A stretch of DNA of 64,000 bases, taken from positions 1 through 64,000 of the forward strand of contig JAODUP010001352.1 of assembly GCA_025642065.1 (NCBI GenBank). The letters run 5' to 3'. Under the pieces are notes generated by a model. It was not told the DNA's origin and made no database searches. It saw only the letters and a program-made list of their open reading frames with translations. Position numbers and translations under genes: made by a program. Each line of letters starts with the position of its first letter. Positions within the stretch are counted from its first letter, which is position 1. The DNA is from Paralvinella palmiformis. Taxonomy: Eukaryota > Annelida > Polychaeta > Terebellida > Alvinellidae. Shown in pieces: positions 49,726-62,538 of the stretch.

Positions 49726-51648
49726 CCCCCCCCCCCGTTGCGCATAAAATATAAATTCTTTCGTTTTAATTGTCGTTGATATTAAGGCACTTTAACAGGA
49801 GTGACAAATATTTCAGTTTCAATAATTAGACTCTTTGTTAAAATTAGTTCAGCGGCCAAAAAGGAGGGAATGGGAATCCGCCGTCATAACAGAAGGGATG
49901 AGCCTGTATAATTAACCTAATTTTGTTATTATTACAGTACTGTGTCCATAATCGTAAACTGACAGTTTGGAGCTCATTCTGTACTTCGAGTAGAGTGCCA
50001 CTCTGTTACATATCAGTGTACACTAAATATAATTTTCACCTGTACGGAATAAATAGAATAGCAAATCCCGACATTCGAACAATCATTTGAGAGTGTTTTC
50101 TGATTCACAATGCCATTGATAAAACACAAGAAATTATGATAAAACTGACAGTTCTGTATGTACAGCCATAAACCACCCCGGCCGTGGAATGTGGATTCTC
50201 CCAATCCAGTTTTCAAGATTCCCAGGGACTGATTACGTAACATTATTCACACTAACTGATTAACGTAATTTAGGTTTCCAATTACAATCTGTGTAATGAC
50301 ATATAATCCGGCTCTCTCCACGTATTTCAGCTCCTTGTACCTATATATATCGAGCTTAATACACGGTCGAATTGACTATAACCGAGTTTGAGTTAGTACC
50401 TTCCAAGAAACCGCCTACTCAATATACGATACGGTATCAGTCATTTTACTAACCATAACATATAGATGAAATATCTCCATGAACCCGATATCTGACAAAA
50501 TCCCAACAGCTAAATAAACAGACACCTGAGCGGTATATTCTCCACGATAATGACTGCACGGTGAATAATCTTACCCCACACATACAATAGAATGAATGAT
50601 CTTTTGGGAACTGTCAACATCTACCTGTGTTTGATCGTGCCGCGAACACCAACATCGGAAACCAAGAAAAGCAGCTATACCTTCGAGGAATATGTGGATT
50701 TGCAGCGATAAACCTAAAACTTCGTTCGCCATGTATAATGAAGACGAACGTTGGAACACCTTTGGGGTACTCACAGTTGTGTAAAATCAGGATCTACTCA
50801 CCTAAACGAACGGTGGCTAGACAATCAGAAATCCAAACTAGAGCTTTTACTGATGGATGAAAGATCCGACAGGGACATAGCTAATACTGAAATGGCTGAA
50901 ATATATTTAGAAATGTAAATGTTTTCCATTACGCTTCTAGTTATTCATGAACCAGGTTTATGTGGTGTATAATATACAAAACGAACTATACACTCTGTAT
51001 AATTCGTCAACGTCGTTTTAGAAGTTGTTTTAATAGAAAAGTACCGCACTTCGAATCTCTAGAGTTCCCGCAGCTTGTGGGATGTTTCATTGGGAAGCCG
51101 TCATATCCCGCGTGTGTCCAGTTCAGGGACTAAACAATTAACTCACTCGATCACTCACTGAATTAGCGTCTCGTTAAAAAGATATCCTTCGGGATAATAC
51201 AGCGGAACTCAGACTAGACACAAAAAAATGAACGATGATCATGTATTTAGTATTATCTCTCCTATTCGTTACTTACCCATTCCACCATTTATCTCTTTCC
51301 GTCAAGAATCTGAGATCCCAGTTCATCTTAAAATAAGGATTCGCATCCCATTGTCCGTGTAACGCTCTCTGCATCATTCGCTTCCATTTGTTGTTACTGT
51401 TTAGGAGATAAATGACAACTAATTATATACAATATTGATAGGTGACTTACTGGTGATGAGGTAGTGATGACGATATAGGGACAGGACTTGTATAAGTGGT
51501 AGTACTGAAAAGTATGAAGTAATTGTTAAGATGGGGATAAACTGAAGGGGGGGGGGGACATTGTGATATATGGATGGGAGTCTGGGAGGTTGGGTTGTCC
51601 ATGTATTGCAGATTTTAATTGTATTATGTAAACTCATCAGTACGTGCG

Positions 51649-51740
<92 letters not shown>

Positions 51741-52357
51741 ATGGGGGTTTCTGGTTCGGGGAAACGTTTGTGTATATGGGGAGAAGGCAGTGAGAGTCAT
51801 AATATAAGGCCTGATATATATTATAATTTGGGTGGCTACTACGATACTATTCACTCCACAAACAAATAATTACTAATATAATTTTTACTGAATTAAAGCC
51901 AAAATATCACAACTCACTTATCTCTCATCCGTCTCAGGTGAGTGAGCCATTGTCTCTTAAGGCCATTTCCTTTCTTATCGTTCTTCTGCTCGGAATCTTC
52001 TTTCGAATCATCTTCATCGTCACCTTCATCGCTGTCGTCATCGTCGTCTTCATCCTCCGTCGATTCATTCTCATCCGGACCTTCGACTTCATCGGTAGAT
52101 CGGACGTCACTTCCGCCTTCTACGTCATCGTCGAGGTCACCGAGTCCCCAGTCGAATGTAAACAAAGGGTTGTCCTCATCTTCGTAGCTGTAGTCGTATT
52201 TTATATGGGATTGACCCAGGTCACCCCGTCTCGGTACAGCGTCTACCCGCGGCTTGTCGTCCTTCGGTGCGTCCCGTTCGGAGACGAGGAACTCGCCGCG
52301 GATGTTAACAGTAGTGGCCACAATAACTAGGGTCAGGATGACCCAGAACCTGATCAT
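39673..52357 (-). CDS. Secreted EMI domain plus four FAS1 (fasciclin) domains, TGFBI/periostin-like, with acidic N-terminal and octad-repeat C-terminal extensions (15 exons, 1014 aa)
   Basis: Extracellular matrix or adhesion protein by family. Exons from 5' to 3': 52357-51918, 51396-51277, 47769-47638, 47418-47324, 47052-46892, 45608-45420, 44674-44524, 44299-44162, 43521-43309, 42823-42687, 42348-42181, 41814-41716, 41539-41393, 40951-40861, 40436-39673; phases close throughout. Residues 1-22 form a signal peptide (MIRFWVILTLVIVATTVNIRG). About 80-135 is Asp/Glu-rich. The EMI domain, about 187-261, opens with NGPNVC and closes with YECCHGYQREPGKAGC. FAS1 domains lie near 264-409, 410-546, 548-685 and 686-822; each ends in the usual H2-type motif (NGVVHLVHGIL, NGVIHVIDDVL, GGVIHFID, NGIVHKIDKLL). 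Residues 825-1014 form a basic, His/Trp/Tyr-rich tail. Weak points: the exon 9 donor reads GTCGGC, and the exon 12 acceptor CCGGAAAG is atypical. EMI plus four FAS1 matches TGFBI/periostin; the two extensions do not, as far as I know. Confidence 0.88.
42370..42655. repeat. (GT)n, (CA)n and (AT)n cluster in EMI-FAS1 intron 10
   Basis: (GT) at about 42370-42415, (CA) at about 42568-42611 and (AT) at about 42612-42654 fill much of this intron and lie within 32 bases of exon 10. Confidence 0.9.
44680..45000. repeat. 47-bp minisatellite in EMI-FAS1 intron 6
   Basis: Near-identical units start at about 44777, 44824, 44871, 44918 and 44965, preceded by diverged partial units reaching almost to the exon 7 acceptor at 44675. 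Each unit contains GTGTTGTA-TAACA-TACAACAC, a perfect 8-bp inverted repeat with a 5-base loop. Confidence 0.9.
45901..45957. repeat. 18-bp tandem repeat in EMI-FAS1 intron 5
   Basis: Three near-perfect copies of ACCACCTCTCTCACCACG in a C-rich, G-poor stretch (about 45810-45965) that contrasts with the AT-rich surroundings. Confidence 0.75.
46515..46580. repeat. (GT)n-(GC)n alternating purine-pyrimidine tract
   Basis: About 30 bases of GT pass into GCGCGC and back to GTGTGT, giving more than 60 bases of almost perfect purine-pyrimidine alternation in EMI-FAS1 intron 5. Confidence 0.9.
47560..47632. repeat. (AT)n and (GATA)n microsatellites next to EMI-FAS1 exon 3
   Basis: AT repeat at about 47562-47598 and GATA repeat to 47629. 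The array stops within 10 bases of the exon 3 donor. Confidence 0.9.
51040..51160 (+). repeat. SINE family B fragment in EMI-FAS1 intron 2
   Basis: It has CTTCGAATCTC, TTGTGGGATGTTTCATTGGG and the CTCACTCGATCACTCACTGA tail. The 5' half is missing. Confidence 0.4.
51650..51741. repeat. (TC)n-(TG)n microsatellite in EMI-FAS1 intron 1
   Basis: A pure CT run passes directly into about 60 bases of TG repeat with one CG interruption. Confidence 0.95.
51960..52120 (-). other. Acidic Asp/Glu run in exon 1 of the EMI-FAS1 gene
   Basis: Between the signal peptide and the EMI domain the frame encodes a dense Asp/Glu/Ser segment (for example ESTEDEDDDDDSDEGDDED) followed by a basic Lys/Arg patch. Such acidic runs are common in calcium-binding or mineral-associated secreted proteins; a calcium role here is inference. 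Confidence 0.75.
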
Positions 52358-52484
52358 CTTTAGGCGAACTTCTGTGAAGTGTTGATAACTGTTACCGAGC
52401 TGTTAAGACATGAAGATGATATATAGAGGGGGGGGTGAGAGATCGACGGAAGATGGAAAGATAGACAGACAGACAAACAGACAA

Positions 52485-52533
52485 ACGAACAAATAGATAG
52501 ATGAATAGATGAATAGATAGAAATAGATCGATG

Positions 52534-52579
<46 letters not shown>

Positions 52580-52658
52580 AATCCATAGATAGATAGATAG
52601 ATGCAGGTAAATAGACAATGTACACACAGAATAACAAAGGGGTGAAATAAAGACCACA

Positions 52659-52726
<68 letters not shown>

Positions 52727-52728
52727 GT
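52485..52728. repeat. (GATA)n and (GTCT)n tetranucleotide arrays upstream of EMI-FAS1 exon 1
   Basis: GATA repeats with interruptions run from about 52490 to 52605, and a pure TGTC array from about 52658 to 52727. They start about 130 bases upstream of the start codon, so they fall in the promoter or 5' UTR region. Confidence 0.9.
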
Positions 52729-54864
52729 TCAGTCCTTCTGTAGCCTCAATGTTTCTCTAACATCTTCACGCCGCAAACAACAAATATGTTACCATCCATC
52801 ACCGAGAACTATGACACAGTGAATAATAGACTATATATTTTTTAAACTATTTATACACTAATTAACAACATTTGGCAATAGTTCTAGTCGTCTAACCAGT
52901 CATGAACCCTGACTATTGTGTTTCCGGTCAATGTTCCCAATGTCAAGGTGATTATTTACTTCATCATCATAGTAACACTGACGAGGCTAGGTGGCACAGA
53001 GAGCGGCAATACTCAGAGTCGAGTAAACACCACCCTCCCAGCTGTCTACTCAGTCTTGTTACTCAGTTAGGCGTTATTCGGTTAAAACAAATGATCTTAA
53101 AGCCAAAAGAAAACATTTCGTTTCTTCAGCTGCGATAACTGATAAGAAATAATATTATTGAATAACTATTGTAACAGATAATAGATTAATTAGAGACGTG
53201 GCAAAACATCTTTGGATTACTACTACTAATAATAATATAGGTTATATGTATTATGTGTCATACGGCCAAAAAATAACAAACAAACAATATAGAATTATCT
53301 CAGAAATACTTTCATCTTTAAATTAATACGCATTGTACTTTAGAAGTATTCAACGAAGAAGATTTCTTAAAACGCCATACCTTTGTACGGAGATACTAAT
53401 CCCGATCGCTCCAGCTGATGTGAAACGTTCATCAGCTACTAACAGAATGATCCAGATCTGGAGATAGTCAGCTGATATCCAGATATAAACAGGAAGTGCG
53501 TAGTAGGCGCTTGTTTTCTGGCCTACCAGTGGAGGGGGCATGTCTTATTGCGGGGACTGTATCAAAACCGGGATCCGGACTGCGGCGTAGTAATTTACGT
53601 TTGTGTGTCAGGTAAAATATTAGTGAGAATTATCTTCTTTTTTGCCAATTATAATATTTGTTTTTTCCGGTGACACTTAATGAAAATTATTTATAATGGA
53701 ACATAGCTTTTATTTAATTTTTGTTTTTGCTGTCTGTTGCTCATCTTGTTGTTATTGTTGTTGTTGTTGTTATATGACATTCAATCTTCAGTATACGTAA
53801 ACTGATATAAAAATTCACTGACACAATATTCATACAATACATTCCTAAAGAAGGCCACAGTTAATCACTCCAGCCTGATTGGGACTGTACGTTGTGAAGT
53901 CATGATTTTTCCACGTATTTATCCCACATTTTGAGAGGGACGACAGGAACACGTACCGTAAAGGTTTAAAACTGGGATACGTCTATACCATCCCCGAGGT
54001 GATTGTAAACAAACAATCCGTTAAGGGGACTTTTCCAGATTGAAGCGGTTACTAAGTACTTGTGTTTACCAGCGGCGCTCCTATCTACCATCCTCTCTCA
54101 ATAAGCCAATAAACAGAAACGTTGCTGATTTGTAAAGTTTTATCCGGAAAAATTAGAGTAGCTTCCAAAAAGTCCGAAATAGACGAAGCTCATAAGACAT
54201 CTACACCAATAGTGGATTTTAATTGTTTTTTTCTGAAATATGGAAGTGTACCACATGGCGATTTTTCAACTTCCAATGGAGCATGCTTTCATGGCAGTCA
54301 CCTAGGTTGATGTGTATAACCGGGGCCGGTGGGGGGGGCGTGAATTGGAGAAGAATGATGATAACATATGCTTTATAATCTATACTCCTATTACTAGTTA
54401 TCTACCTGTAGGGATACCATCTACCAATTAATTGACCTCGTTCTGCTAAATTATCATTTATGACTAAAATCGAGGCATCGACCCCACTATTTCTTGTACT
54501 GTGGTTCATCACTCTACGACTGAGCCAGTGTATCACGTCTAGCAGATACTAGAGATTAATCTCTATATCTACAGAGATCTGTCTATGACTTATTAGGAAT
54601 GTTTACCGATCTCTAAAGAAATGAATCAAATGACGAACATGGCACAACTCATCAACCCACCTAGCAGTCACATGTATATCTGTGTGCGTGTGTTTGTGTG
54701 TTTATGAGTGTGTGTGTGTTTGTGTGTTTATGAGTGTGTGTGTTTGTGTGCGCGCGCGTGTGTCATATACAGATACAGATATGTAATAAAACTATTTATC
54801 TAGCGTTTTTCACTCAGATAATCTATCTATTTTAATCTGAATTGATATGATGTCCTTAGACAAG

Positions 54865-54925
54865 ATGTCAGTGAGTGAGTGAGTGAGTCAGTCAGTCAGT
54901 CAGTCAGTCAGTCAGCCAGTCAGTC
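54865..54925. repeat. (GTGA)n-(GTCA)n tetranucleotide array
   Basis: GTGAGTGAGTGAGTGA changes to repeated CAGTCAGTCAGT. Confidence 0.85.
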
Positions 54926-55867
54926 AATCTGTCAGTAGATAGATAGACAGATAGACATACACACAGTATTACATTAAATTCAACTAAAAGCAATAAAACA
55001 AGCTTATAATTACCGTGTAGAGGAGTATACATTAATTAGCAAAAGGTTAATCATGATGTTATACTTATATAAACAAAGGGTAAACAAACATAACACTGAT
55101 ACTGTTGATATTGACTGTGTTTTATTTGGGGAGAGAGACTTAAATTTTCTTTAAAATATCAAAATATTTTACTTTAGTTTGTTGTCATTACTTCGTTATT
55201 CAGCAGATAATTAATCAATATTATTGGTAGACTTCCGTGTCTGTTGTGTTTATCATTGGCTCTTATCGATCTTACTTTTTTCAATAATTTGTTGTCGATA
55301 TTATTACAGTCATTTATATAATTTGCATACTCCATAAACTGACGTCATCTGTGAAAGTAGTAAATATTTTTGGTTTTTAAACCTCGATGTGATTACTGTC
55401 TAGAAATTAGACTATCAAATATGATGATGTTTCGTTGATGAATAACTGGTGACCTTGGCCGTATGTACATTTAAGTTCGGTTCATCTACTTTGGTAACTG
55501 ATAGGTGTCTAGATCCCCCCCCCCTCCCCATCCCCCGGCACGTTCACGTGTACTTTGGCTAGAAGGGAACTGCGGATTAATCACCTTTGACAAATGAACT
55601 TTTATTGTTTAATTGTCGTCGAGGTAATATTTTATTTTCCATCCATTTAGTTATAATTCTAATCACGTTCCACGATAAAGGTAAGGTCATATCGTTTATC
55701 TGTCAGACAATCGTTCTGTCGCGACAGGCGAGACAACTGCTTCCCTCAACCCCCCTCAACCCCCCCCACACCACACACCACACACACACACACATACAAT
55801 ACAGACCATTGTTTTCTGTCTGTCCTAGTGTCTGGTTAGTAAGAAATACTAGGAAAACAAAACTTGC

Positions 55868-55927
<60 letters not shown>
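55868..55927. repeat. (AT)n-(AG)n microsatellite
   Basis: About 30 bases of AT followed by about 28 bases of GA, directly before the 37-bp minisatellite region. Confidence 0.9.
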
Positions 55928-55931
<4 letters not shown>

Positions 55932-56012
55932 TTGTTCTATATTAGTGTTTCGTGGCTATCTATCTTCTGTATTAATTTGAAATATCTCTAGATTTTCTAA
56001 TTATAATTTAGG

Positions 56013-56465
56013 TCAGACAAATCTCTAGGTTATCTATCTAATGTCTAGATCAGACACATCTCTAGGTTATCTATCTAATTTCTAGATCAGACACATCTCT
56101 AGGTTATCTATCTAATGTCTCAATCAGACACATCTCTAGGTTATCTATCTAATGTCTAGACCAGAGACATCTCTAGGTTATCTTTCTAATGTCTAGATCA
56201 GACAAATCTCTAGGTTATCTGTCTAACGTCTAAATCAGACACATCTCTAGGTTATCTATTTAATTTCTAGATCAGACAAATCTCTAGGTTATCTATCTAA
56301 TGTCTAGATCAGCTACATCTCTAGGTTATCTATCTAATGTCTAAATCAGACACATCTCTAGGTTATCTATCTAATGTCTAGATCAGAGATATCTCTAACT
56401 TATCTTTCTAATGTCTAGATCAGAGACATCTCTAGGTTATCTATCTAATGTCTAGATCAGATACG
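56013..56465. repeat. 37-bp minisatellite, about 12 copies
   Basis: Units of the form TCTCTAGGTTATCTATCTAA then TGTCTAGATCAGACACA recur every 37 bases (first starts 56022 and 56059), with scattered substitutions such as ACACA/ACAAA/GAGAC. Diverged TCTAA-rich repeats extend to about 56750. Confidence 0.88.
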
Positions 56466-57298
56466 TTTTTATTTCTATTATCTACTACCATAACTAGCTA
56501 CTGTCTAAGTTAGCTAATATCTAAAATATCTATTGTCTGGGCTAGCTATTGTCTAAGTTAGATACAATCTAAAATAGCCAATGTCTAAGCCAACTATTGT
56601 CTAAGATAGCTAATGTCTAATACAGCTGTTATACCGTCTACTGTCTACAATAACTACTCTTCAGCTTAACTACTGTCTAAGAAGGCCATGGACCAATAGC
56701 TAGTGTCTGAGCTGCGACTGTCTATCCTAAAACTAGACCAAACAGTTATCTATGTTACCTGCCGCTAGACGGAGACAGATAACAAAACTTAATTCGGTTA
56801 ATTTCACACAAGATCAGATTGTTTTTTGTCAATTCTAGGAATCCCGGTCATTATGTGATCCATTTTGCTATAAACTTCTCTCAGCACCGTAAATGTGAAT
56901 AGGCTATCAGATCCGGAGCAATATCCAGAAGAGATCGCGATGAGAACGTGAGCAGACGATGATGGGAGAACTGATGGCAACAAAACACTTTCGCTGATAA
57001 GATCCAGAGATATTACTGAGTTGAGTTATAGTTAAACAATATGGCGACGTTCACTGTTATAGGTATCAAATGACTAAAATAATCTTTAATGTACCAGTCT
57101 CTATCAGTCTGTCTGTCTGTCCGTCTGTCTTTCAGTCTGTCTATATGACAGTCCTTAAAAGGATGCGGCGCCTAGAGAAATCCAGCTACTGCACCACCTA
57201 CAGGCTTATGGACATATGGATTTATAATTGGGCCTAACCCTGGATCCCACAAACACGACATCCAGGGCGGCAGTCCTAGTGAGTAACACCTAGGTACG

Positions 57299-57569
57299 TG
57301 TGTGTGTGTGTGTGTGTCTCTGTGTGTGTGTGTGTGTGTAATATATGTTTGGTGGTGTAAAGGGGTGCTTGTGTGCATACCTGTGGGTTTATTCGCGAAA
57401 TCCGGATCCAGCGCGGGTTTAAGTTTCTAAGAAAACCGTCCAAGACTCTTGCTGAATCTACATACTTCAGTATAATATTACGGATTTCTGTTTAATAAAT
57501 CTGCGATTAAAACCCCCCGTAAAAGTTGCCTATTGTCTACTGTTGTGTTCATCGGTAGATCTATGGACT

Positions 57570-57640
<71 letters not shown>
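57299..57640. repeat. (GT)n and (AT)n microsatellites
   Basis: GT repeats at about 57299-57340 and 57573-57600, and an AT repeat at about 57604-57639. Confidence 0.85.
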
Positions 57641-57643
<3 letters not shown>

Positions 57644-57721
57644 CAACAACTTTTAAATACAATCCATTCATCACTTCTAAGAAGTTTTTATCCTGTCGCC
57701 ATTATTATGCCCTCGGTTGGC

Positions 57722-57848
57722 TAATTAAGCTAAGCAGTCTTCAAATGAAAGATGAAACATACCCCACACATAGAGCAGTCGGGATTTGAACCCCGATACT
57801 AGAATACGGTGGCCAATCGCGTTACCAGTTATGCCAGGGAGATGCCTA
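57722..57848 (-). repeat. tRNA-derived SINE with a well-preserved tRNA-like head
   Basis: Reverse-complemented, the head reads GGCATCTCCCTGGCATAACT with an A-box, then GGGGTTCAAATCCCGAC with a perfect five-base T-stem. A family-A-like body (GTTTCATCTTTCATTTGAAG) follows, which argues for a SINE rather than a working tRNA gene. Confidence 0.5.
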
Positions 57849-59625
57849 CAAGCCATTTAAGAACAAAACTGCTGATGGTGAGACACTAAAGGCCATAACT
57901 TGACCGAGTATAATAAGTGTACACATCTGGCAATATTTCTATTGTTACAACTGTATTCGTGGTAGAGATATATATGAAACGCAGAACAATTGTACTGTCT
58001 TCGAGTCCCATAATGATTTAAACACAAATACTAATATTATTATAATTAGGCACACAGATCTTGACCTATACTGGAGAGGAGCAACGATGCGAACATGATC
58101 CAGAATCAAATTTAAGATTGTATTAACACCCTGTTTTTAATATTAATTTGGTTAGTTGTGGGTGACTTGTATCAAGGGGTGAATGTATGATAACTTCCTG
58201 TTTGGACTCAATAATGCTTATACTCACCGTTGTCCAAATAATACAGTGATATTATGGTTATTATCTGTTAAGGCTACCTGTTGTCTACCTCCTACAATAT
58301 TCACAAAGGAACGGACGTAAAACAACAATCTACAGTAAAAACCTATCTCCTACACAACTTACTATATACATTATCCAACTGTCTACCAACTGTACGATAC
58401 AGACAACCTATTGCCTACACTATTTACTACATAGACTATTCTGGCCTAGCCTGTATATAGGACACCTAATGTCTGGTCTAAACATTGTCTATAACATCCA
58501 AGACCCAGTCTATATACTATATAGGGTACTGATCGTCTTGTCCGGTTTTTTTAGTCACGATACTGGTGTCTAGTCCAACAACAATCTGAGCTGCCTATCC
58601 AGGCTGTTCCTGTTAGCTGCCGTAGGCCGCAGGTACTGTTTAACCTACCTAGACGTTGCGTAATTAGACCATCCAGAATTTAGACCGTTTCATAGTGAGT
58701 CACTTTCCAGAGAGTAACCAAATTCCCGGTATTTTCCAGGTTGGTACATGTTGACGTTCATCCGGAAAACATCAACAAGTGTCTGCATATTCTGGATCGT
58801 AAATCATGCCATGACCTATCGCCACCAACAGCGTGATGCTTTTATCCCGCCGAGTGAACAACGAAGTCACGTTCTCAAGAGATAGACAGTGCGCATCGAA
58901 AAAAACAAACGTACTTTACCTGCCTACAAAAGGGTCGTCCACGGAGAACACGTACCACGAACCGCATCCATTCTACTCTTTGACTATAACACAACCCATT
59001 CATATTATTATCGTTATTTTTATTATTATTTATTCCTGTTATTATTATTCGTGATGGAATTTCGTCATCCACGTGACGGACAACTCGTCCCGGTTGTCCA
59101 ATATCTGGCCCTTTGGCTTTCGCCATCATTATTCTCGTCCATTTTTAGTAACACCGGCAGGTCAACCGGGTACACGAAGAGGTCAACAACAACATCAACA
59201 ACAACAACCACTTCGACGATAGATACAATTTCGTGTTATGCAGACTGTTTATTGAAAGTCGAAGGCGATGGCTGAAGAAAGGCTTTTCGGTGACTATTAA
59301 TGAACAATCGAGCTATACATTTGACATCGGTGGCTCTCCTAGGAGGAGGATACTATACTATCAGATGTTGTATTTGTGTTTAATAGACCCGAGTACTTCA
59401 TCAGACAACACATGTACTATGGCGGTGGCTTGTTGTTATAAATTAATCGCTGTCTTTCACTCTGAAGTATTTTTCGCATTTTGCAGGCTTTTTATAAGTA
59501 TTCCTCCTAGGAATGTCATCAGCAAACGTGATGAATAGTTACTGTGATGATTTTTTTGAGTTATGTTATAAAATCTTCTTATTGGGGCCTATAGCCGAGG
59601 TTTTTGATTGAAATAAGTTTTCATA

Positions 59626-59658
<33 letters not shown>

Positions 59659-60865
59659 GGCAAATGCAGTTGTAGACTTCCTACGTGTGCGTGTATATTT
59701 TTTTTATCTATTTCGTTTCTATTTATGAAAAAGCTTATAATATTTTGAGATATGCTTTGATCAAATTTACGAACTAAACAGTTAAATGGACAACGGATCG
59801 TAGTGGCTGAGTAATAGGGTGGTGCAACATAACTCGGTAGATCACTGGTTTGAATTCAACAACTGCGATTAGTCCTGTGAATGAAACATCCACTGTAAGT
59901 GGCAGCTAAAAGGCGTATAAACTTGAGCTAATATAATATAGATCAAGACTATAAAGGAAACCACATAAGACTTTTAGCCTATAACAAAATTAACCTAACT
60001 AAAATGTAAACAGTATATCAGTAAATAAAACTTATTCCAATATTGGATCTGACTGGTGAAAGGAAAAACGAAATAAATAAATGAGTAAATGTTTTGGGGA
60101 AATAAATCATAACATATGCTTACATATAAAAATGTGACGTTTATTATTGTTGTTTCATAAAGATATAATTATGTCTATTGACAAGTCCACATCTTTTTAT
60201 TTAAAAATTTGTCATGAATGTGTTTAATTTTGTTAGGGGGTGGTGCATTTTATTATAAACAACGCTTCAATCATCCTCCTGTTCAACATTCTATATGTGT
60301 TTGCTTTCATTAAAATTAGGTATTATGAATGATCAAATAAACGAATTGAACTGAATTGAACAAATTGCTACAGTTTAATCAACCTGCTGAAACAAATGTT
60401 AGTAAATGCAATAAGTACGATATATACAAACCTTTTCGGGTAAACAAAATTACATGCACAACATTTTATTAACTTTACCCTCGCGACGCACATGGAGCAG
60501 AAATACGGAATCTCATCACAGACATGTCTACGGGAGATATGCTATAGACTGGATCTTGTTATGGAAAACCTATACGGACCGTTTGCTTATATTTTTGCGA
60601 TATTTCCACCTTGTCACCGCAATATCTTAATTAACGGTCTGAATACCTTGTCAATGTTATTTAACCACATAAATAGGCGTTATAAGTGAAAGCACTAATC
60701 TGAAAACTGGTGTATGTTGTCTTTAAGGCGATAACATGGTTTGTTAATTCTTGGAGAATCTCGTCAGCAGCTCCACGTGGTACAGAGTTATTTGTCTCTA
60801 AGCCACATCTTAATGAATACAATCTGACTGATTATGTCTGTACTTGTGTCTGTGCAAGTGCCTAG

Positions 60866-61086
<221 letters not shown>

Positions 61087-61426
61087 AACAAGTACAAAGA
61101 TAAACAATAAACACACCTACCTATGTATTATTTTCCACTTCTCAGTATTCTTATTCAAGTATCCTTGCTACCATAGCAGTAACTTTAGGTCAATAATTAG
61201 CAACCCAAAATGAGAATAATGTCACATTTATATTATTAATAGTAACCAAAAATAGCCACATTCTGACGATGACGTCAACTAGAATGATTGCCTTATAGTG
61301 TGTTGTCTGATATTATTTGACTTCTCCTTTGGAAGCCTTAACTATTACGGCTGCACTGTGACTGACGACTCTTCTTCTGTAGACTGCTGCCTGTATATTA
61401 GGGAACAAATTATAATGTTGGTGTGT

Positions 61427-61433
61427 GTGTGTG

Positions 61434-61497
<64 letters not shown>
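61427..61497. repeat. (GT)n followed by (AT)n microsatellite
   Basis: Short GTGTGT followed by about 58 bases of uninterrupted TA repeats. Confidence 0.95.
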
Positions 61498-61501
<4 letters not shown>

Positions 61502-61582
61502 TATTCATGGTAGACAAATATGAAAGCCGAAAAATGACGTAGCACAATATGGGGTTAAAAGTATTCATAAAATGTAACATAT

Positions 61583-62035
61583 TTGTTGGCAATAAATATT
61601 GTCAAATTATCACTGGAACATCTGGCGAATATTAATATATACGATTTGGTTCTAAATCGGCCGACCATGGATAATGATATTCATTTCATTTCCCGGGGAA
61701 AATCCGTCCATCAATCCGGCTTCGGGAACAAAAAACAATATAAGAACCTTCAGTTAAAAGACAGACTTAAAATTTTTGCAGAATGCGAAAAAGGGAATTC
61801 AATTTTTAGAACAAAAGCTTCTCAAATGCATCATCTTTCGTTGGAATGAGGAATTTGAAGTCCAGCATTCAATCGCTGCTAAATTTCAGCTGACAGATGT
61901 CCTTCCTGTGTCAGAACTTATATTAATGTATAATATAAGTTCTGAGCTTATATTAAAATTTGTTTTTTTTTTTTTGGGGCCATCCATAACTATCATCATG
62001 TTCGCAAGTGAACAAAATATATACATTTTCTGATT
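61583..62035 (+). pseudogene. Possible coding remnant, upstream part of the same degraded element
   Basis: The frames at 61583-61849 and 61776-62033 overlap with a shift (NLQLKDRLKIFAECEK; FRWNEEFEVQHSIAAKFQL). They may be two halves of one old reading frame. No family recognised. Confidence 0.25.
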
Positions 62036-62538
62036 CCCTAAATATAAAAAATTATCGCAAAATATTTAAAGTTGCTATGCTTTGCAAACAAATACATTCT
62101 TCTAACGAAGCATTTCATAATTTATTTTCTTTTATTTATTAATTACATTTAAACAATTCTTAGCAGTAAGGATAAGCAAACAACCATAATTTTTTAAAGA
62201 GTATTGTGCGGCCATTTTCACGCTGATCACGAATCGAGTGGAATATTTTGATAAAAAAGGAAAAAGGGAAATTTTTTATTTTTTGGTTTTTTAAAATTTT
62301 GGGGAAAGGGATTCCAAAAATGGGCCGGCCAAAAATTTTTCAAAAAAATTTTTTAGGGTTTTTAATTTTATAATTTTAATTAACTATATCTTTTGTTTTT
62401 AATATTGTGCGTTAGGCCGACCATATTACAATATGGGGACCTAACCGAGACATATATACCATAACTACTGGGTACACAGATAATCTAAGTCGTTCACGAG
62501 CTGATGGCGCCGAAGCATACGAGTACAAGATAAAATGA

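Noticed and set aside
51938..52330. Plus-strand hydrophobic frame of 130 codons resembling a membrane protein
   Set aside because: It is the antisense of the Asp/Glu-rich exon 1; acidic codons read backwards give Ile/Val/Phe/Ser runs.
52902..53138. 78-codon frame with Cys-x-x-Cys pairs near the EMI-FAS1 promoter side
   Set aside because: A single short frame without splice signals or known motif.
57775..57848. Possible functional tRNA gene on the minus strand
   Set aside because: The T-arm is good, but the acceptor stem does not close convincingly and a SINE body is attached.
58833..59538. Cluster of overlapping frames (up to 128 codons)
   Set aside because: Three frames on two strands overlap, the longest includes a Thr-rich simple repeat, and no domain is visible.
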